Of a stretch of DNA of 64,000 nt, positions 1 to 8,913 are shown piece by piece. Made by a program: the position numbers and the translations under genes. The first letter of the stretch is position 1. The number at the start of each line of letters is the position of its first letter. The stretch comes from DASZQY01 sp963843565 (GTDB taxonomy: Bacteria; Pseudomonadota; Alphaproteobacteria; Rhizobiales; Kaistiaceae). The stretch is from the NCBI GenBank assembly GCA_963843565.1, contig CAWJKY010000003.1, positions 1,736,001-1,800,000 on the forward strand. Direction: 5' to 3'. The notes beneath the pieces are model-generated. The model was not told the DNA's origin and ran no database searches. It saw nothing but the letters and a program-made list of their open reading frames with translations.

Positions 1-358
1 CGACGCGCTCGGCCGGAACGCCGGCTTCCGCCAGATGCGCGAGCAGCGCGGCGACGATGCCCAGCGCCGACGACAGATAAGGTTCGTTGCCGGCGACCGG
101 GGTCATGAACGGGTTCGGGTACCACGCGCGCCCGGCCGCTTCCGGCGCGAGCCACGCGATGTCACCTTTGCTTTCCCGGTCGCGCCTCAGGCGCTCCTCG
201 CCTCTTGACCGAGCCATTGCCTGGGACAGACCGAGGATATCGGCGGCGCCGGCACCGCGACCATGCAGCGCGACGACCGCGGCGCGGGCTTCGGCAAGCG
301 GCGCACCGGCGGAAAGCACCGGCTGGCCGGCGTGCGGATCGTCGGGTGTGGCAAGCAT
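1..358 (-). CDS. Phospholipase/carboxylesterase-type alpha/beta hydrolase (N-terminal part, runs off window)
   Basis: The frame is open from the ATG at 358 to the window edge, giving the first 119 residues. HGRG at residues 32-35, directly after a hydrophobic strand, is the oxyanion-hole motif of the carboxylesterase/phospholipase family, and WYPNPF at residues 79-84 also fits these serine esterases. The GxSxG nucleophile elbow and the remaining catalytic residues lie beyond the edge, so activity cannot be confirmed. The gene diverges from the small monooxygenase-like gene at 432. A dienelactone-hydrolase-like enzyme is the main alternative. Confidence 0.75.
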   Translation of the reverse strand, partial: MLATPDDPHAGQPVLSAGAPLAEARAAVVALHGRGAGAADILGLSQAMARSRGEERLRRDRESKGDIAWLAPEAAGRAWYPNPFMTPVAGNEPYLSSALGIVAALLAHLAEAGVPAERV

Positions 359-431
359 CACAGGAGGCCTCGCTTCATTGGGGTTCCCAGCTACCATGAG
401 GGCGAGGCCAGAGCCATCAGGGAGGGATGTC

Positions 432-728
432 ATGAGCGCCTACAACGTCGTGCGGTTTCGGGTGAAGCCCGGCCGCGAAGACGATTTCGTTACCGCGCAT
501 CGCAACGCAAAGCGCGGCTCCTTCAAAGGCATGAGCAAAGGCTCGCTCATCAAGACCGGCGAGCGCTCCTACTGCTTCATTGCCGAGTGGGACAGCTTCG
601 ATTCGATCGCCGCCGCGCGGCCCGCGCTTATCGCCATCCTCGACAGCTTCCGCGACACGCTGGAGGACCTCGGCGGCGGTCTCGGCGTCACCGATCCGGT
701 TTCCGGCGAGGCCGTCGTCGAGTTCTGA
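432..728 (+). CDS. Small ABM-like (antibiotic biosynthesis monooxygenase fold) protein, 98 aa
   Basis: The 98-residue product opens with the strand pattern NVVRFRVKPGREDDF, followed by a helix and a second half (CFIAEWDSFDSIAAARP) that fit the dimeric alpha/beta-barrel (ABM) fold. A purine-rich GGGAGGG at about 419-426 precedes the ATG at 432, which favours this start over longer upstream readings. Proteins of this fold bind or oxidise small aromatic or stress-related molecules, but no substrate can be read from the sequence. It is divergent from the esterase at 358 and convergent with the hypothetical gene ending at 743. Confidence 0.65.
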   Translation: MSAYNVVRFRVKPGREDDFVTAHRNAKRGSFKGMSKGSLIKTGERSYCFIAEWDSFDSIAAARPALIAILDSFRDTLEDLGGGLGVTDPVSGEAVVEF

Positions 729-742
729 GCCGCTGCGACGGC

Positions 743-1150
743 CTACTGCGTCGTCGCGTCGGCGGGTTTCGGATCGGGCGCGATGGTGTCGACCGTCTCG
801 ATGGTGACGTAGGGCGACCAGCCCTGCCAGACGATCGAGTACTGGATGTTGGCCTTCTCGTCGGCGCTTTCGACGTAGGCGCCGCACATGACCTTCTTGT
901 CGTCTCCGGACAGCGGCTTGACGTCGTTGAAGGTGACCAGCTCGACCTCCTTCGACTTGAAGAGCTCGCGGACCGTGTCGGTGATGTTGGTGGCGTCGCA
1001 CGGCGGCAGGACGAACAGATTCAGCAGCTTGACGCCGCCCAGAACGAGAACCGCGATCCCGACCACGATGCCGCCGATCCTGCCCCAGGGCGAGGCTTTG
1101 GCGGCCGGCGGGGGACTTGCGGGAGGCGGCGCGGAGGTCTCATCGGTCAT
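743..1150 (-). CDS. Hypothetical one-helix membrane protein, paralogue A, 135 aa
   Basis: The product has a Pro/Ala-rich cytoplasmic N terminus, one membrane helix at about residues 24-47, then an exported domain with two cysteines (C51 in PPCDA and C89 in MCGAY) that could form a disulfide. A WSPYV segment lies near residues 111-115. The same architecture, cysteine spacing, RELF-like helix and WSP strand occur in the next gene on the same strand (1226-1615), so the two are tandem paralogues. No characterised family is recognised and no function is proposed. Confidence 0.7.
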   Translation of the reverse strand: MTDETSAPPPASPPPAAKASPWGRIGGIVVGIAVLVLGGVKLLNLFVLPPCDATNITDTVRELFKSKEVELVTFNDVKPLSGDDKKVMCGAYVESADEKANIQYSIVWQGWSPYVTIETVDTIAPDPKPADATTQ

Positions 1151-1225
1151 CTTGTCGTCACCCTTGTTGGCACCCCGTCGAATCGAGGTATCGGCAAACC
1201 ATATGCGATCATCGCGGCGTTGGCG

Positions 1226-1615
1226 TCAGGGGGCTGGAACCGCCCCGGGGGTGTCGGCGCCCTCGGCGCGGGGGCCGGTCTGCGGCTCGACCTTATCGAG
1301 CCTGACGACCGGCGACCACCAGCGCCAGGCGACCGAGTAAACGACCCGGGCATCCTCGTCGGAACTGACGACATGGGCGCCGCAGCGCTGGGTTTCGCCG
1401 CCGGCCACCTCCCCGATGTCGGTGACGGTGACCTTCTCGTCGGCGCCGGTCCTGAAGAGCTCCTGTACCGCGGCCGTCACCTCCGGCCCGTCGCAGGCCG
1501 GCGGAACGAAGAGATCGCGCGCAACGACCAGGGCGAGCCCGATGACGATCGCGACGGCGGCGGCGAGCGGAACGGCGGCGCGGCGCAAGCGGCCGCGGTC
1601 AGGCGGATGCGGCAC
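1226..1615 (-). CDS. Hypothetical one-helix membrane protein, paralogue B, 129 aa
   Basis: The frame starts at a GTG. The basic N terminus is followed by a membrane helix at about residues 13-32 and an exported domain with C41 (PPACD) and C78 (QRCGA), then WWSPVV at about residues 99-104. Aligned by eye with the protein at 743-1150, it shares the cysteine pair, the xELF helix, a TDI/NDV turn and the WSP strand. The pair lies 75 bp apart on the same strand, downstream of preA, and may be co-transcribed with it. The function is unknown. Confidence 0.65.
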   Translation of the reverse strand: MPHPPDRGRLRRAAVPLAAAVAIVIGLALVVARDLFVPPACDGPEVTAAVQELFRTGADEKVTVTDIGEVAGGETQRCGAHVVSSDEDARVVYSVAWRWWSPVVRLDKVEPQTGPRAEGADTPGAVPAP

Positions 1616-1635
1616 GGGGCGCCCTCACCCGGTCC

Positions 1636-2940
1636 CTACTCCGCCGGCTCGACGACGCGCATCGGGTTGTTGGGATGCTGGGTCCAGTTGCGGTAGCCGG
1701 TCGCCGGGGCGCCGGTGTGCGGATCGACGCCCTCGCCGATGCGCTCCATGGTGATGCAGTTCTCGACCGGGCAGACGTTGACGCAGAGATTGCAGCCGAC
1801 GCACTCGCTATCGACCACCTCGAAGTGGCGGCGGCCGTCCTTCATCGCCGTGATCGCCTGGTGCGAGGTGTCCTCGCAGACGATGTGGCAGCGGCCGCAC
1901 TGGATGCAGAGGTCCTGATCGATGCGCGCCTTGGTGACGTAGTTGAGATTGAGGTACTGCCAGTCGGAGAGATTGGGCACGGCGCGGCCGACGAGATCGG
2001 ACAACTTCATCTGGCGCTCGTCGAGATAGCGCGACAGGCCGGAGGTCATCTCCGATACGATGCGGAAGCCGTAGGTCATGGCGGCGGTGCAGACCTGGAC
2101 GTTGCCGGCGCCGAGCGCCATGAACTCGGCCGCGTCGCGCCAGGTGGCGATGCCGCCGATGCCGGAGATGGGCAGGCCGGCGCATTCCTTGTCGCGGGCG
2201 ATCTCGGAGACCATCGACAACGCGATCGGCTTGACGGCCGGGCCGCAGTAGCCACCGTGCGAGCCCTTGCCGTCGATGGTCGGCTCGGGCGCGAAATTGT
2301 CGAGGTCGACGCTGGTGATCGAGTTGAGGGTGTTGATCAGCGAGACGGCGTCGCCACCGCCCTTCTTCGCGGCGCGGGCGGGATAGCGGACGTCGGTAAT
2401 GTTGGGCGTCAGCTTGACGATGACCGGCATGCGGGTCGACGCCTTGCACCAGCGCACCACCATCTCGATGTATTCCGGCACCTGGCCGACGGCGGCGCCC
2501 ATGCCGCGCTCGCTCATGCCATGCGGGCAGCCGAAGTTCAGCTCGACGCCGTCGCAACCGGTGTCCTCGACCGCCTTCAGGATCTTCTTCCAGTTGGGCT
2601 CCTCGCACGGGACCATGAGCGACACGACGAGGGCGCGATCCGGCCAGTCGCGCTTGACCTGCTTGATCTCCTGAAGGTTGACCTCGAGCGGGCGGTCGGT
2701 GATCAGCTCGATGTTGTTGAGGCCGATGAGGCGGCGGTCGCCGGCATGGATGGCGCCGTAGCGCGGCCCGGCGACGTTGACGATCGGCGGATCCTCACCC
2801 AGCGTCTTCCACACGACGCCGCCCCAGCCCGCCTTGAAGGCGCGCTCGACGTTGTACTGCTTGTCGGTGGGCGGCGCGGAAGCGAGCCAGAACGGGTTCG
2901 GCGACTTGATGCCGACGAAGGTGGACGTGAGATCAGCCAT
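1636..2940 (-). CDS. preA: NAD-dependent dihydropyrimidine dehydrogenase, catalytic subunit PreA
   Basis: PreA reduces uracil or thymine to the dihydro form with electrons from PreT, the first step of reductive pyrimidine breakdown. The 434-residue product has an FMN-binding dihydroorotate-dehydrogenase-like barrel over roughly residues 1-310 (SAPPTDKQYNVERAF near the start, NFGCPHGMSERGMG in the middle). A C-terminal ferredoxin module follows with two 4Fe-4S motifs, CIQCGRCHIVC and CVGCNLCVNVCP. Length and order match known PreA. It is the last gene of the run preT, secreted protein, preA. Dihydropyrimidinase and ureidopropionase genes, often neighbours, are not in the window. Confidence 0.93.
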   Translation of the reverse strand: MADLTSTFVGIKSPNPFWLASAPPTDKQYNVERAFKAGWGGVVWKTLGEDPPIVNVAGPRYGAIHAGDRRLIGLNNIELITDRPLEVNLQEIKQVKRDWPDRALVVSLMVPCEEPNWKKILKAVEDTGCDGVELNFGCPHGMSERGMGAAVGQVPEYIEMVVRWCKASTRMPVIVKLTPNITDVRYPARAAKKGGGDAVSLINTLNSITSVDLDNFAPEPTIDGKGSHGGYCGPAVKPIALSMVSEIARDKECAGLPISGIGGIATWRDAAEFMALGAGNVQVCTAAMTYGFRIVSEMTSGLSRYLDERQMKLSDLVGRAVPNLSDWQYLNLNYVTKARIDQDLCIQCGRCHIVCEDTSHQAITAMKDGRRHFEVVDSECVGCNLCVNVCPVENCITMERIGEGVDPHTGAPATGYRNWTQHPNNPMRVVEPAE

Positions 2941-2955
2941 GGCTCAGCCTTCCGC

Positions 2956-3273
2956 TCAGTCGCAAAGGAGGGCAACGCGGAAATCGACGAGTGCAGGCGC
3001 ATCGCCGTCATTGAAGAAAGCCACGCGCCAGGTATCGTCAGCAATCGGGCCGTTCTGGACGACGATGATCGACGAGAGCCTGCCCTTGCCGCGGTTGACG
3101 TTGCCGAGATCATAGCCGCCGGAGACGAGGCTGCCGGTCTTGCATGTCACCTCCTGCTCGTAGGCCTTCCCCGGCTCGATGGTGACCGTGTGACCCTCGT
3201 ACTGGAACGTCGCGGCGAGACATGGCGAAGCCAGCGCCACGAGCGAAGCAAACAGGGCAAGCGCTGTCCTCAT
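2956..3273 (-). CDS. Unknown small secreted protein inside the preTA operon, 105 aa
   Basis: The ATG at 3273 overlaps the preT stop codon by four bases (ATGA), so translation is probably coupled. The product has a clear signal peptide (MRTALALFASLVALASPCLA, cleavage near residue 21) and a short beta-rich mature domain ending in VALLCD, with one mature Cys near the middle (VTCKTG) and one at the C terminus. preA starts 16 bp downstream. PreT and PreA are cytoplasmic, so an exported protein between them is unexpected. No family is recognised. Confidence 0.7.
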   Translation of the reverse strand: MRTALALFASLVALASPCLAATFQYEGHTVTIEPGKAYEQEVTCKTGSLVSGGYDLGNVNRGKGRLSSIIVVQNGPIADDTWRVAFFNDGDAPALVDFRVALLCD

Positions 3274-4625
3274 TCTCCCACCCCCGCGAGTGCACGGTTG
3301 ATCGATTCGGCGGCGACCTTGCCGTCCTCGACGGCGGCGACCGTCAGGTCCTGGCCGCCATAGACGCAATCGCCACCGGCCCAGACGCCGGCAAGCGTAG
3401 TGCGGCGCTCGCCGTCGACCTTGATGCGCCCGTCGCGCAGCTCGACCGGTTCGGCGGCGAGTGGATCGGCCGTGAACGTCTGGCCGATCGCCTTGAAGAC
3501 CACGTCGGCCTCGATGGTGAAGGTTTCGCCGGTGCCGGCGAGCCTGCCATCCTTCTCGGCGGTGTATTCGAACTCGGCGGCAACGACCTTGTCGCCGGCG
3601 GTGAGGAGGCGCCTGGGGGCGCCGTTGAACTTGATGCGGACGCCATCGGTCTGGGCCAGTTCGCGCTCGTAGTCGCTGGCGCCCATTCGCTCCGGCCCGC
3701 GCCGGTAAACGATGGTGACGTCCTCGGCGCCGAGGCGCTTCGACTGGCTGGCGATGTCGATGGCGGTCATGCCGCCGCCGACGACCACCACCCGGCGCCC
3801 GACGGGCAGCGCGGACAGGTCGGCGGTCTGGCGGATATCGGCGATGTAGTCGACCGCGTCGATGACACCGTCGACCTCCTCCGCCTCGAGGCCCAGCGCG
3901 TTGACGCCGCCAAGGCCCATGGCGAGGAACACTGCGTCATGATCGCGCCGGAGATCCGCGAGGGTGAAGTCGCGGCCGAGCGCCTTGCCGCAGCGAACCT
4001 CGATGCCGCCGATCGACAGGATGAATTCGATCTCGGCCTGGGCAAAGCCATCGACGGTCTTGTAGGCGGCGATGCCGTATTCGTTGAGGCCGCCAGCCTT
4101 CGGACGGGCGTCGTACATGACAACGTCGTGGCCACGCATGGCGAGGCGATGGGCGCAGGCGAGCCCGGCGGGCCCTGCGCCGACGACGGCGACCGTCTTG
4201 CCGGTGGCGGCGGCGCGCGCAAACGGCTGGCGCTTGTCCTGGTGCATCAGCACGTCGGTGGCGTAGCGCTGGAGTTCGCCGATCTTGACGGGCTTGCCCT
4301 CGGCCGCCTCGCGCACGCACGCCTGCTCGCACAGCGTCTCGGTCGGGCAGACGCGGGCGCACATGCCGCCGAGGATGTTCTCCGACAGGATGGTGACGGC
4401 GGCGCCCTTGGGATTGGCGGCCATGATCTCGCGGATGAACATGGGAATGTCGATGCCGGTCGGGCAGGCGTTCACGCACGGCGCGTCGTAGCAGAAGTAG
4501 CAGCGGTCGGATTCGACGTAGGCCTGATGCTGGGTGAGCGGCGGACGCAGATCGCGGAAGTTGGCGACGTAGTCTTCCGGCGCCAGCCGTTTGGCGGCGA
4601 TGTCAGGCGTGCGCTCTGCGGGCAT
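3270..4625 (-). CDS. preT: NAD-dependent dihydropyrimidine dehydrogenase, flavoprotein subunit PreT
   Basis: PreT takes electrons from NADH through FAD and Fe-S centres to PreA. The 451-residue protein has the glutamate-synthase-small-chain architecture: N-terminal Fe-S cysteines (CYFCYDAPCVNACPTG, then CARVCPTETLCEQAC), an FAD-binding GAGPAGLACAHRL motif near residue 140, a second Rossmann motif GGGMTAIDIA near residue 285, and the C-terminal GDCVYGG flavin-contact motif. It is the first gene of the operon. The 153 bp between its ATG at 4625 and the divergent gene at 4779 should hold both promoters. Confidence 0.92.
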   Translation of the reverse strand: MPAERTPDIAAKRLAPEDYVANFRDLRPPLTQHQAYVESDRCYFCYDAPCVNACPTGIDIPMFIREIMAANPKGAAVTILSENILGGMCARVCPTETLCEQACVREAAEGKPVKIGELQRYATDVLMHQDKRQPFARAAATGKTVAVVGAGPAGLACAHRLAMRGHDVVMYDARPKAGGLNEYGIAAYKTVDGFAQAEIEFILSIGGIEVRCGKALGRDFTLADLRRDHDAVFLAMGLGGVNALGLEAEEVDGVIDAVDYIADIRQTADLSALPVGRRVVVVGGGMTAIDIASQSKRLGAEDVTIVYRRGPERMGASDYERELAQTDGVRIKFNGAPRRLLTAGDKVVAAEFEYTAEKDGRLAGTGETFTIEADVVFKAIGQTFTADPLAAEPVELRDGRIKVDGERRTTLAGVWAGGDCVYGGQDLTVAAVEDGKVAAESINRALAGVGE

Positions 4626-4778
4626 GCATCCGACCTTCCCCGGCGGATCGCCGGTTCCCCCAATCCTTGATCATTTGGACAAATCTCCAACTCGCCGTCA
4701 AGCGCAAGAAATGCGGGCGATGGCGCCCTGCCGGGGCGGTGGTATGCTCCGCGGCCCCTGCATCAGGTGACCTCGCCC

Positions 4779-5390
4779 ATGAAGTCCGCCGTCGTTGCCG
4801 CCGCGTTTTGCGCCGCGCTCGCCACGCCTTCGCTCGCCGCCGAGATCATTCCGCCGAAGCCCGCCACCAGCGCCGTCGATCCGGCGCATTGCACCTGGGT
4901 CTGGCAGACCGGCGGCGGGATCGGCGTGTGGACCGAGGCATGCACGCTCGATACCGGCGTGTGGAAGCTCGCGTTTCAGGGCGACCTGCCGGGCTTCGAC
5001 CTGTTCGTCGACGCGGACGACACCGGCACCGTCCTTCAGGTCTTCACCAAGCCGGCTGACGCGGACATTTCGGCGATCCTGCCGGAGCTGCGCCGGCGCG
5101 GGTACATTCCCGACGACGACCAATGCAGCTTCGCGCCGGCGGGCGACGAGGCGGGCATGCCAAGCGGGACGCAGGCGTTCTTCCAGGTCGTCCCGACCGG
5201 GGCGCGCAAGGCCGAGTACGACGCCACGCCCGCCGACGAGGTGCCCGACCCGCCGTGCGGCGACTACGGGGTGAACCCGGACGGCATCAGCTATTTCCTC
5301 ACCGACAGCGCCCATCCGGACAAGGTGATCTATCTCAACCGCGGACAGGACGGGACCCTGTTCGACCCGGCGACGCTGACGTTCGAGTAG
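4779..5390 (+). CDS. Secreted hypothetical protein, 203 aa
   Basis: The ATG at 4779 is preferred over an in-frame GTG twelve bases upstream, because it begins a canonical signal peptide (MKSAVVAAAFCAALATPSLA) and has a CAGGTG purine stretch about 11 bp ahead. The mature protein is predicted periplasmic, with four cysteines that could form two disulfides (CTWVW, EACTL, DQCSF, PPCGDYG). It is divergent from preT. Its 3' end faces the ABC-F gene, with only 18 bp between the stop codons. No family is recognised. Confidence 0.65.
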   Translation: MKSAVVAAAFCAALATPSLAAEIIPPKPATSAVDPAHCTWVWQTGGGIGVWTEACTLDTGVWKLAFQGDLPGFDLFVDADDTGTVLQVFTKPADADISAILPELRRRGYIPDDDQCSFAPAGDEAGMPSGTQAFFQVVPTGARKAEYDATPADEVPDPPCGDYGVNPDGISYFLTDSAHPDKVIYLNRGQDGTLFDPATLTFE

Positions 5391-5408
5391 CGCGCCGGGC
5401 TCACTGGA

Positions 5409-7226
5409 CTACGCGGGGCCCTCGATCTCCTCGCGCCTGAGTTCGAGCTTCAGCCATTCCTCTTCGGCCGCCGTGAGTTCGGCGCGGGTTGTGGCGAGCG
5501 CCATGGTGACTTCGCTGAAGGCTGCCGGGTTCTCGCGGTAGAGGTCAGGCGCGGACAGCTTCGCCTCAAGCCGGCGGAGATCCTCGGTGAGCTTGCCGAT
5601 GCGGTCGGGAAGTACCTTCAGGGCGTGCTGGTCGGCGAAGGTGAGCTTGCGCCGCGGGCGCGACGCGGGCGGCGGCGACGGCTTCGTGGGTGCCGGCGCC
5701 CTCTCCTTCTGCACCGCCGGAGGCCCAAGGAATGGAGCGCCGCGCTGGCGGAGCATGTCCGAATAGCCGCCGGCATATTCGGTCCACACGCCGTCGCCCG
5801 GCGAAGCGACCACCGAGGTCACGACGCGATCGAGGAAGTCGCGGTCGTGGCTGACGAGAAGCAGCGTGCCGGGATAGGCGGCGAGCATCTCCTGAAGCAG
5901 ATCGAGGGTCTCGAGATCGAGGTCGTTGGTGGGTTCGTCGAGAACCAGCAGGTTCGACGGCCTCGCCAACGCGCGGGCGAGCATCAGGCGGCCGCGCTCG
6001 CCGCCCGACAGCGCCTTGACGGGCGTGCGCGCCTGCTCGGCACGGAACAGGAAGTCCTTCATGTAGCCGACCACGTGACGGCTCTCGCCGCCGATCATGA
6101 CCGTGTCGCCACGCCCGTCGGTGAGGATGTCGGCGATGGTCGCCTCGGGGGCGAGGCTGGCCCGGCTCTGGTCGAGGGTCGCGACTTCGAGATTGGCGCC
6201 GAGGCGGATGTCGCCCGCGTCGGGCGCGAGGATGCCGGTGAGGAGATTGACCAGGGTCGTCTTGCCGGCGCCGTTCGGCCCGACGATACCGACCCGGTCG
6301 CCGCGCTCGATGCGGACCGAAAAATCGCGCACGACCGGACGGTCTCCGTAACGCCTGGCGACACCTTTCGCTTCGATCACCAGTTTGCCGGAGAGGCGCG
6401 CGTCCTGAACGGAGAGCGATACCTCGCCCGGCGGGCGGTTGGCGCGGGACCGGCGGCGTTCGGCGCGGAGCGACTGGAGATCGGCGAGGCGCTTCTGGTT
6501 GCGCTTCCGCCGCGCCGTGACGCCGTAGCGCAGCCAGTGCTCCTCGGCGACGATCCTGCGGTCGCGCTTGTGGCGGTCGCGCTCCTCTTCCTCCAGCACC
6601 GTGTCGCGCCACGCCTCATAGGCGGCGAAGCTCTGGTCGAGGCGGCGCGTCTCGCCGCGGTCGAGCCAGACGGTGGCGGTCGACAGAGCCTCGAGAAAGC
6701 GGCGGTCATGGCTGACGGTGACGATCGCCGAGCGCATGGCACCCAGTGCCGCCTCGAGGCCCTCGATGGCGGCGACGTCGAGATGATTGGTGGGCTCATC
6801 GAGCAGGAGAATATCGGGCTCGGGCGCCAGCACGCGGGCCAGCGCGGCGCGCCGGCTCTCGCCGCCGGAGAGACGCGCCGGGTCCTCATCGCCGGTGAGG
6901 CCAAGGGTCTCAAGCAGGTAGCGGGCGCGGTGGGGATCGTCGCCCGCGTTGAGGCCGGCCTCAACGAAGGCCAGCGTGGTGGCGAACCCCGACAGGTCGG
7001 GCGCCTGAGGCAGGTAGCGGAAGGTCGTCGAGGGCTGCACGAAGCGCGTGCCGCCATCGGCTTCGACCAGGCCGGCGGCGATCTTGAGGAGCGTCGATTT
7101 GCCGGAGCCGTTGCGTCCGACCAGACAAAGGCGCTCACCGGCGGCGACCGAAAGCGCGACGCCCTCCAGAAGCGGTGTCCCGCCGAAGGTCAGGCGAATG
7201 TCGGTGAGGAGGAGAAGGGGCGGCAT
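5409..7226 (-). CDS. uup: ABC-F family ATPase, Uup-like
   Basis: Two ABC ATPase domains lie on one chain without membrane segments. The first has Walker A GRNGSGKST at residues 38-46, signature LSGGES and LLLDEPTNHLD. The second has GPNGAGKTT near residue 316, LSGGERGRLM and LVLDEPTNDLD. The two are joined by a basic, Arg-rich linker. A charged helical C-terminal extension of about 80 residues resembles the Uup coiled coil. ABC-F proteins act on the ribosome or, for Uup, also at DNA branch points. The protein is 605 residues, normal for the family. Uup rather than EttA is inferred from the C-terminal extension. Confidence 0.88.
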   Translation of the reverse strand: MPPLLLLTDIRLTFGGTPLLEGVALSVAAGERLCLVGRNGSGKSTLLKIAAGLVEADGGTRFVQPSTTFRYLPQAPDLSGFATTLAFVEAGLNAGDDPHRARYLLETLGLTGDEDPARLSGGESRRAALARVLAPEPDILLLDEPTNHLDVAAIEGLEAALGAMRSAIVTVSHDRRFLEALSTATVWLDRGETRRLDQSFAAYEAWRDTVLEEEERDRHKRDRRIVAEEHWLRYGVTARRKRNQKRLADLQSLRAERRRSRANRPPGEVSLSVQDARLSGKLVIEAKGVARRYGDRPVVRDFSVRIERGDRVGIVGPNGAGKTTLVNLLTGILAPDAGDIRLGANLEVATLDQSRASLAPEATIADILTDGRGDTVMIGGESRHVVGYMKDFLFRAEQARTPVKALSGGERGRLMLARALARPSNLLVLDEPTNDLDLETLDLLQEMLAAYPGTLLLVSHDRDFLDRVVTSVVASPGDGVWTEYAGGYSDMLRQRGAPFLGPPAVQKERAPAPTKPSPPPASRPRRKLTFADQHALKVLPDRIGKLTEDLRRLEAKLSAPDLYRENPAAFSEVTMALATTRAELTAAEEEWLKLELRREEIEGPA

Positions 7227-7285
7227 TTGCTTAGGGTTCTAGCGCGAAGGCGAACCGCGGCGAAACCGTCGCCGGGCGCCCTCCC

Positions 7286-8704
7286 CTAACGGCCGTAGTC
7301 GTCTTCCAGGCGAACGATATCGTCCTCGCCGAGATAGTCGCCGACCTGCACCTCGATGAGGGTCATGGGCGCGTTGCCGGAGTTGCCCATGCGGTGGATG
7401 GCGCCCTTGGGGATGTATACGTGCTCGCCCTGCTTGACCGCCTTGGTGGTGAGCTTCGCCGGGTCCATGCCGACGGTGACATCGGCGACGCCCTCGACCA
7501 CGGTCCAGTGCTCGGCGCGATGCTGGTGCTTCTGCAGCGACAGGCGCTGGCCGGGATTGACGACGATGCGCTTGACCTGATGGCGCTTGCCCACGTCGAG
7601 GGACTGGTAATAGCCCCACGGCCGGATGTGGGGGATGAAGTCCCCGATGACGGCCTCGGGCGCCGCCTCAACGGCAGCGACCAGATCCTTGACCGCGTCG
7701 GCGTGACCGCGATCGGTGACCAGCAGTGCTCCCTGGCTGGCGACTACCACCAGATTGTCGACGCCGACGACGCCGACCTTGGGACGATCGCTGCGCACGA
7801 GATTGCCGTGCGCATCAAGGAAGGTGACGTCGCCGGAGCCGACGTTGCCATCGGCGTCCTTCTCGTCGGCCTCCCAGACCGCAGCCCAGGTGCCGAGGTC
7901 CGACCAGTCGAAGGCCGCCTCGACGAGCGCCGCGCGGTCGGTCTTCTCCATGACGGCGTAGTCGAAGGACAGGCGCGGCGCGGTGGCAAACGACTCTTCG
8001 GCGAGCAGCACGGCGTCGCTGTCGGTGGTGGCGAAGGCGACCGCGTTCTTGGCGGCGGTCGAGATGGCGGGGGCGTGCCGCGCGACCTCGGCGGCGGCGG
8101 TGGCGGCGCCCAACAGGAACATGCCGGAGTTCCACAGGCACCCGGCGGCGACCAGTTCGGCGGCGCGGGCGGCGTCGGGCTTCTCGACGAACGACTCGAC
8201 GGCGCGGGCCGCCATGCTGGTGAGGCGGGCGCCGGGGCGGATGTAGCCGAAGGCGGTGGACGGTTCGGTCGGCTTGATGCCGAAGACGACGATGCGGCCG
8301 CTTTCGGCGGCCGGCAGGGCGTTGACGACGGTGTCGTGAAAGCCGTCGACGTTGTTGATGACGTGATCGGCGGGGAGCACGAGAAGCGTCGCGTCGGGGG
8401 CGACGCCAACCACGAACGAGGCGGCGGCGGCGATCGCGGCGGCGGTATCGCGGGCGGCCGGCTCGAGCAGGATGGTGGCGTTGGCACTGGCCTCAACCAG
8501 CGCGTCCTCGACGAGGCGGCGATGGTCGGCGCCGGCCACGACCAGCGCCGGGCCGAACAGCGACGGATCGGCGATGCGGGCCAGGGTGAGCGCGAAGGTC
8601 GAGGCACCGTTGACCAGCGGCAGGAACGGCTTGGGGGCGCCCTCGCGCGAGGCTGGCCACAGGCGCGTGCCGGCGCCGCCACACAGAATGACCGGGACGA
8701 TCAT
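7286..8704 (-). CDS. manC: Mannose-1-phosphate guanylyltransferase / mannose-6-phosphate isomerase
   Basis: The enzyme makes GDP-mannose for surface polysaccharide. The 472-residue product has an N-terminal nucleotidyltransferase domain (CGGAGTRLWPASRE near residues 8-21, KPFLPL just after) and a C-terminal type-II phosphomannose-isomerase cupin (RPWGYYQSLDVG near residue 363, then LQKHQHRAEHW and VEGVADVTVG). Both domains are complete, so the enzyme is probably bifunctional. The gene stands alone between the ABC-F gene and the isomerase-like gene, with no other capsule genes visible. Confidence 0.93.
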   Translation of the reverse strand: MIVPVILCGGAGTRLWPASREGAPKPFLPLVNGASTFALTLARIADPSLFGPALVVAGADHRRLVEDALVEASANATILLEPAARDTAAAIAAAASFVVGVAPDATLLVLPADHVINNVDGFHDTVVNALPAAESGRIVVFGIKPTEPSTAFGYIRPGARLTSMAARAVESFVEKPDAARAAELVAAGCLWNSGMFLLGAATAAAEVARHAPAISTAAKNAVAFATTDSDAVLLAEESFATAPRLSFDYAVMEKTDRAALVEAAFDWSDLGTWAAVWEADEKDADGNVGSGDVTFLDAHGNLVRSDRPKVGVVGVDNLVVVASQGALLVTDRGHADAVKDLVAAVEAAPEAVIGDFIPHIRPWGYYQSLDVGKRHQVKRIVVNPGQRLSLQKHQHRAEHWTVVEGVADVTVGMDPAKLTTKAVKQGEHVYIPKGAIHRMGNSGNAPMTLIEVQVGDYLGEDDIVRLEDDYGR

Positions 8705-8913
8705 GGCGCCTGCCGCGGGCGCGTCCGCATCGGTTCAGGCGCGATCAGCCGCGCCATGGCCTCGGGTCGACGTGAGGTGGCCGCAATCGCGAAACCGGCG
8801 GCGGCGGAGAAAAGCGGCTGGCCCATTGGGCGGAGCGATAAATGACGCGCCGCGGATTGTCGAGGTCGGGGCGCACCGGGCGACGGCGATCCCCAGCCAA
8901 GGCCCGGGCGCGT

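Noticed and set aside
1675..3363. A very long open frame on the plus strand opposite preA and the secreted gene
   Set aside because: It is an antisense shadow of a GC-rich gene: the protein is repetitive Asp/Arg/Ala sequence with no family pattern, while the minus strand encodes full PreA.
5625..7289. Long plus-strand open frame opposite the ABC-F gene
   Set aside because: Composition is that of an antisense shadow and no ribosome site or domain is visible; the ABC-F motifs are on the minus strand.
8705..8913. A small gene between the guanylyltransferase and isomerase-like genes
   Set aside because: Open frames here are only extensions of antisense frames of the neighbours; no independent start or motif is seen.
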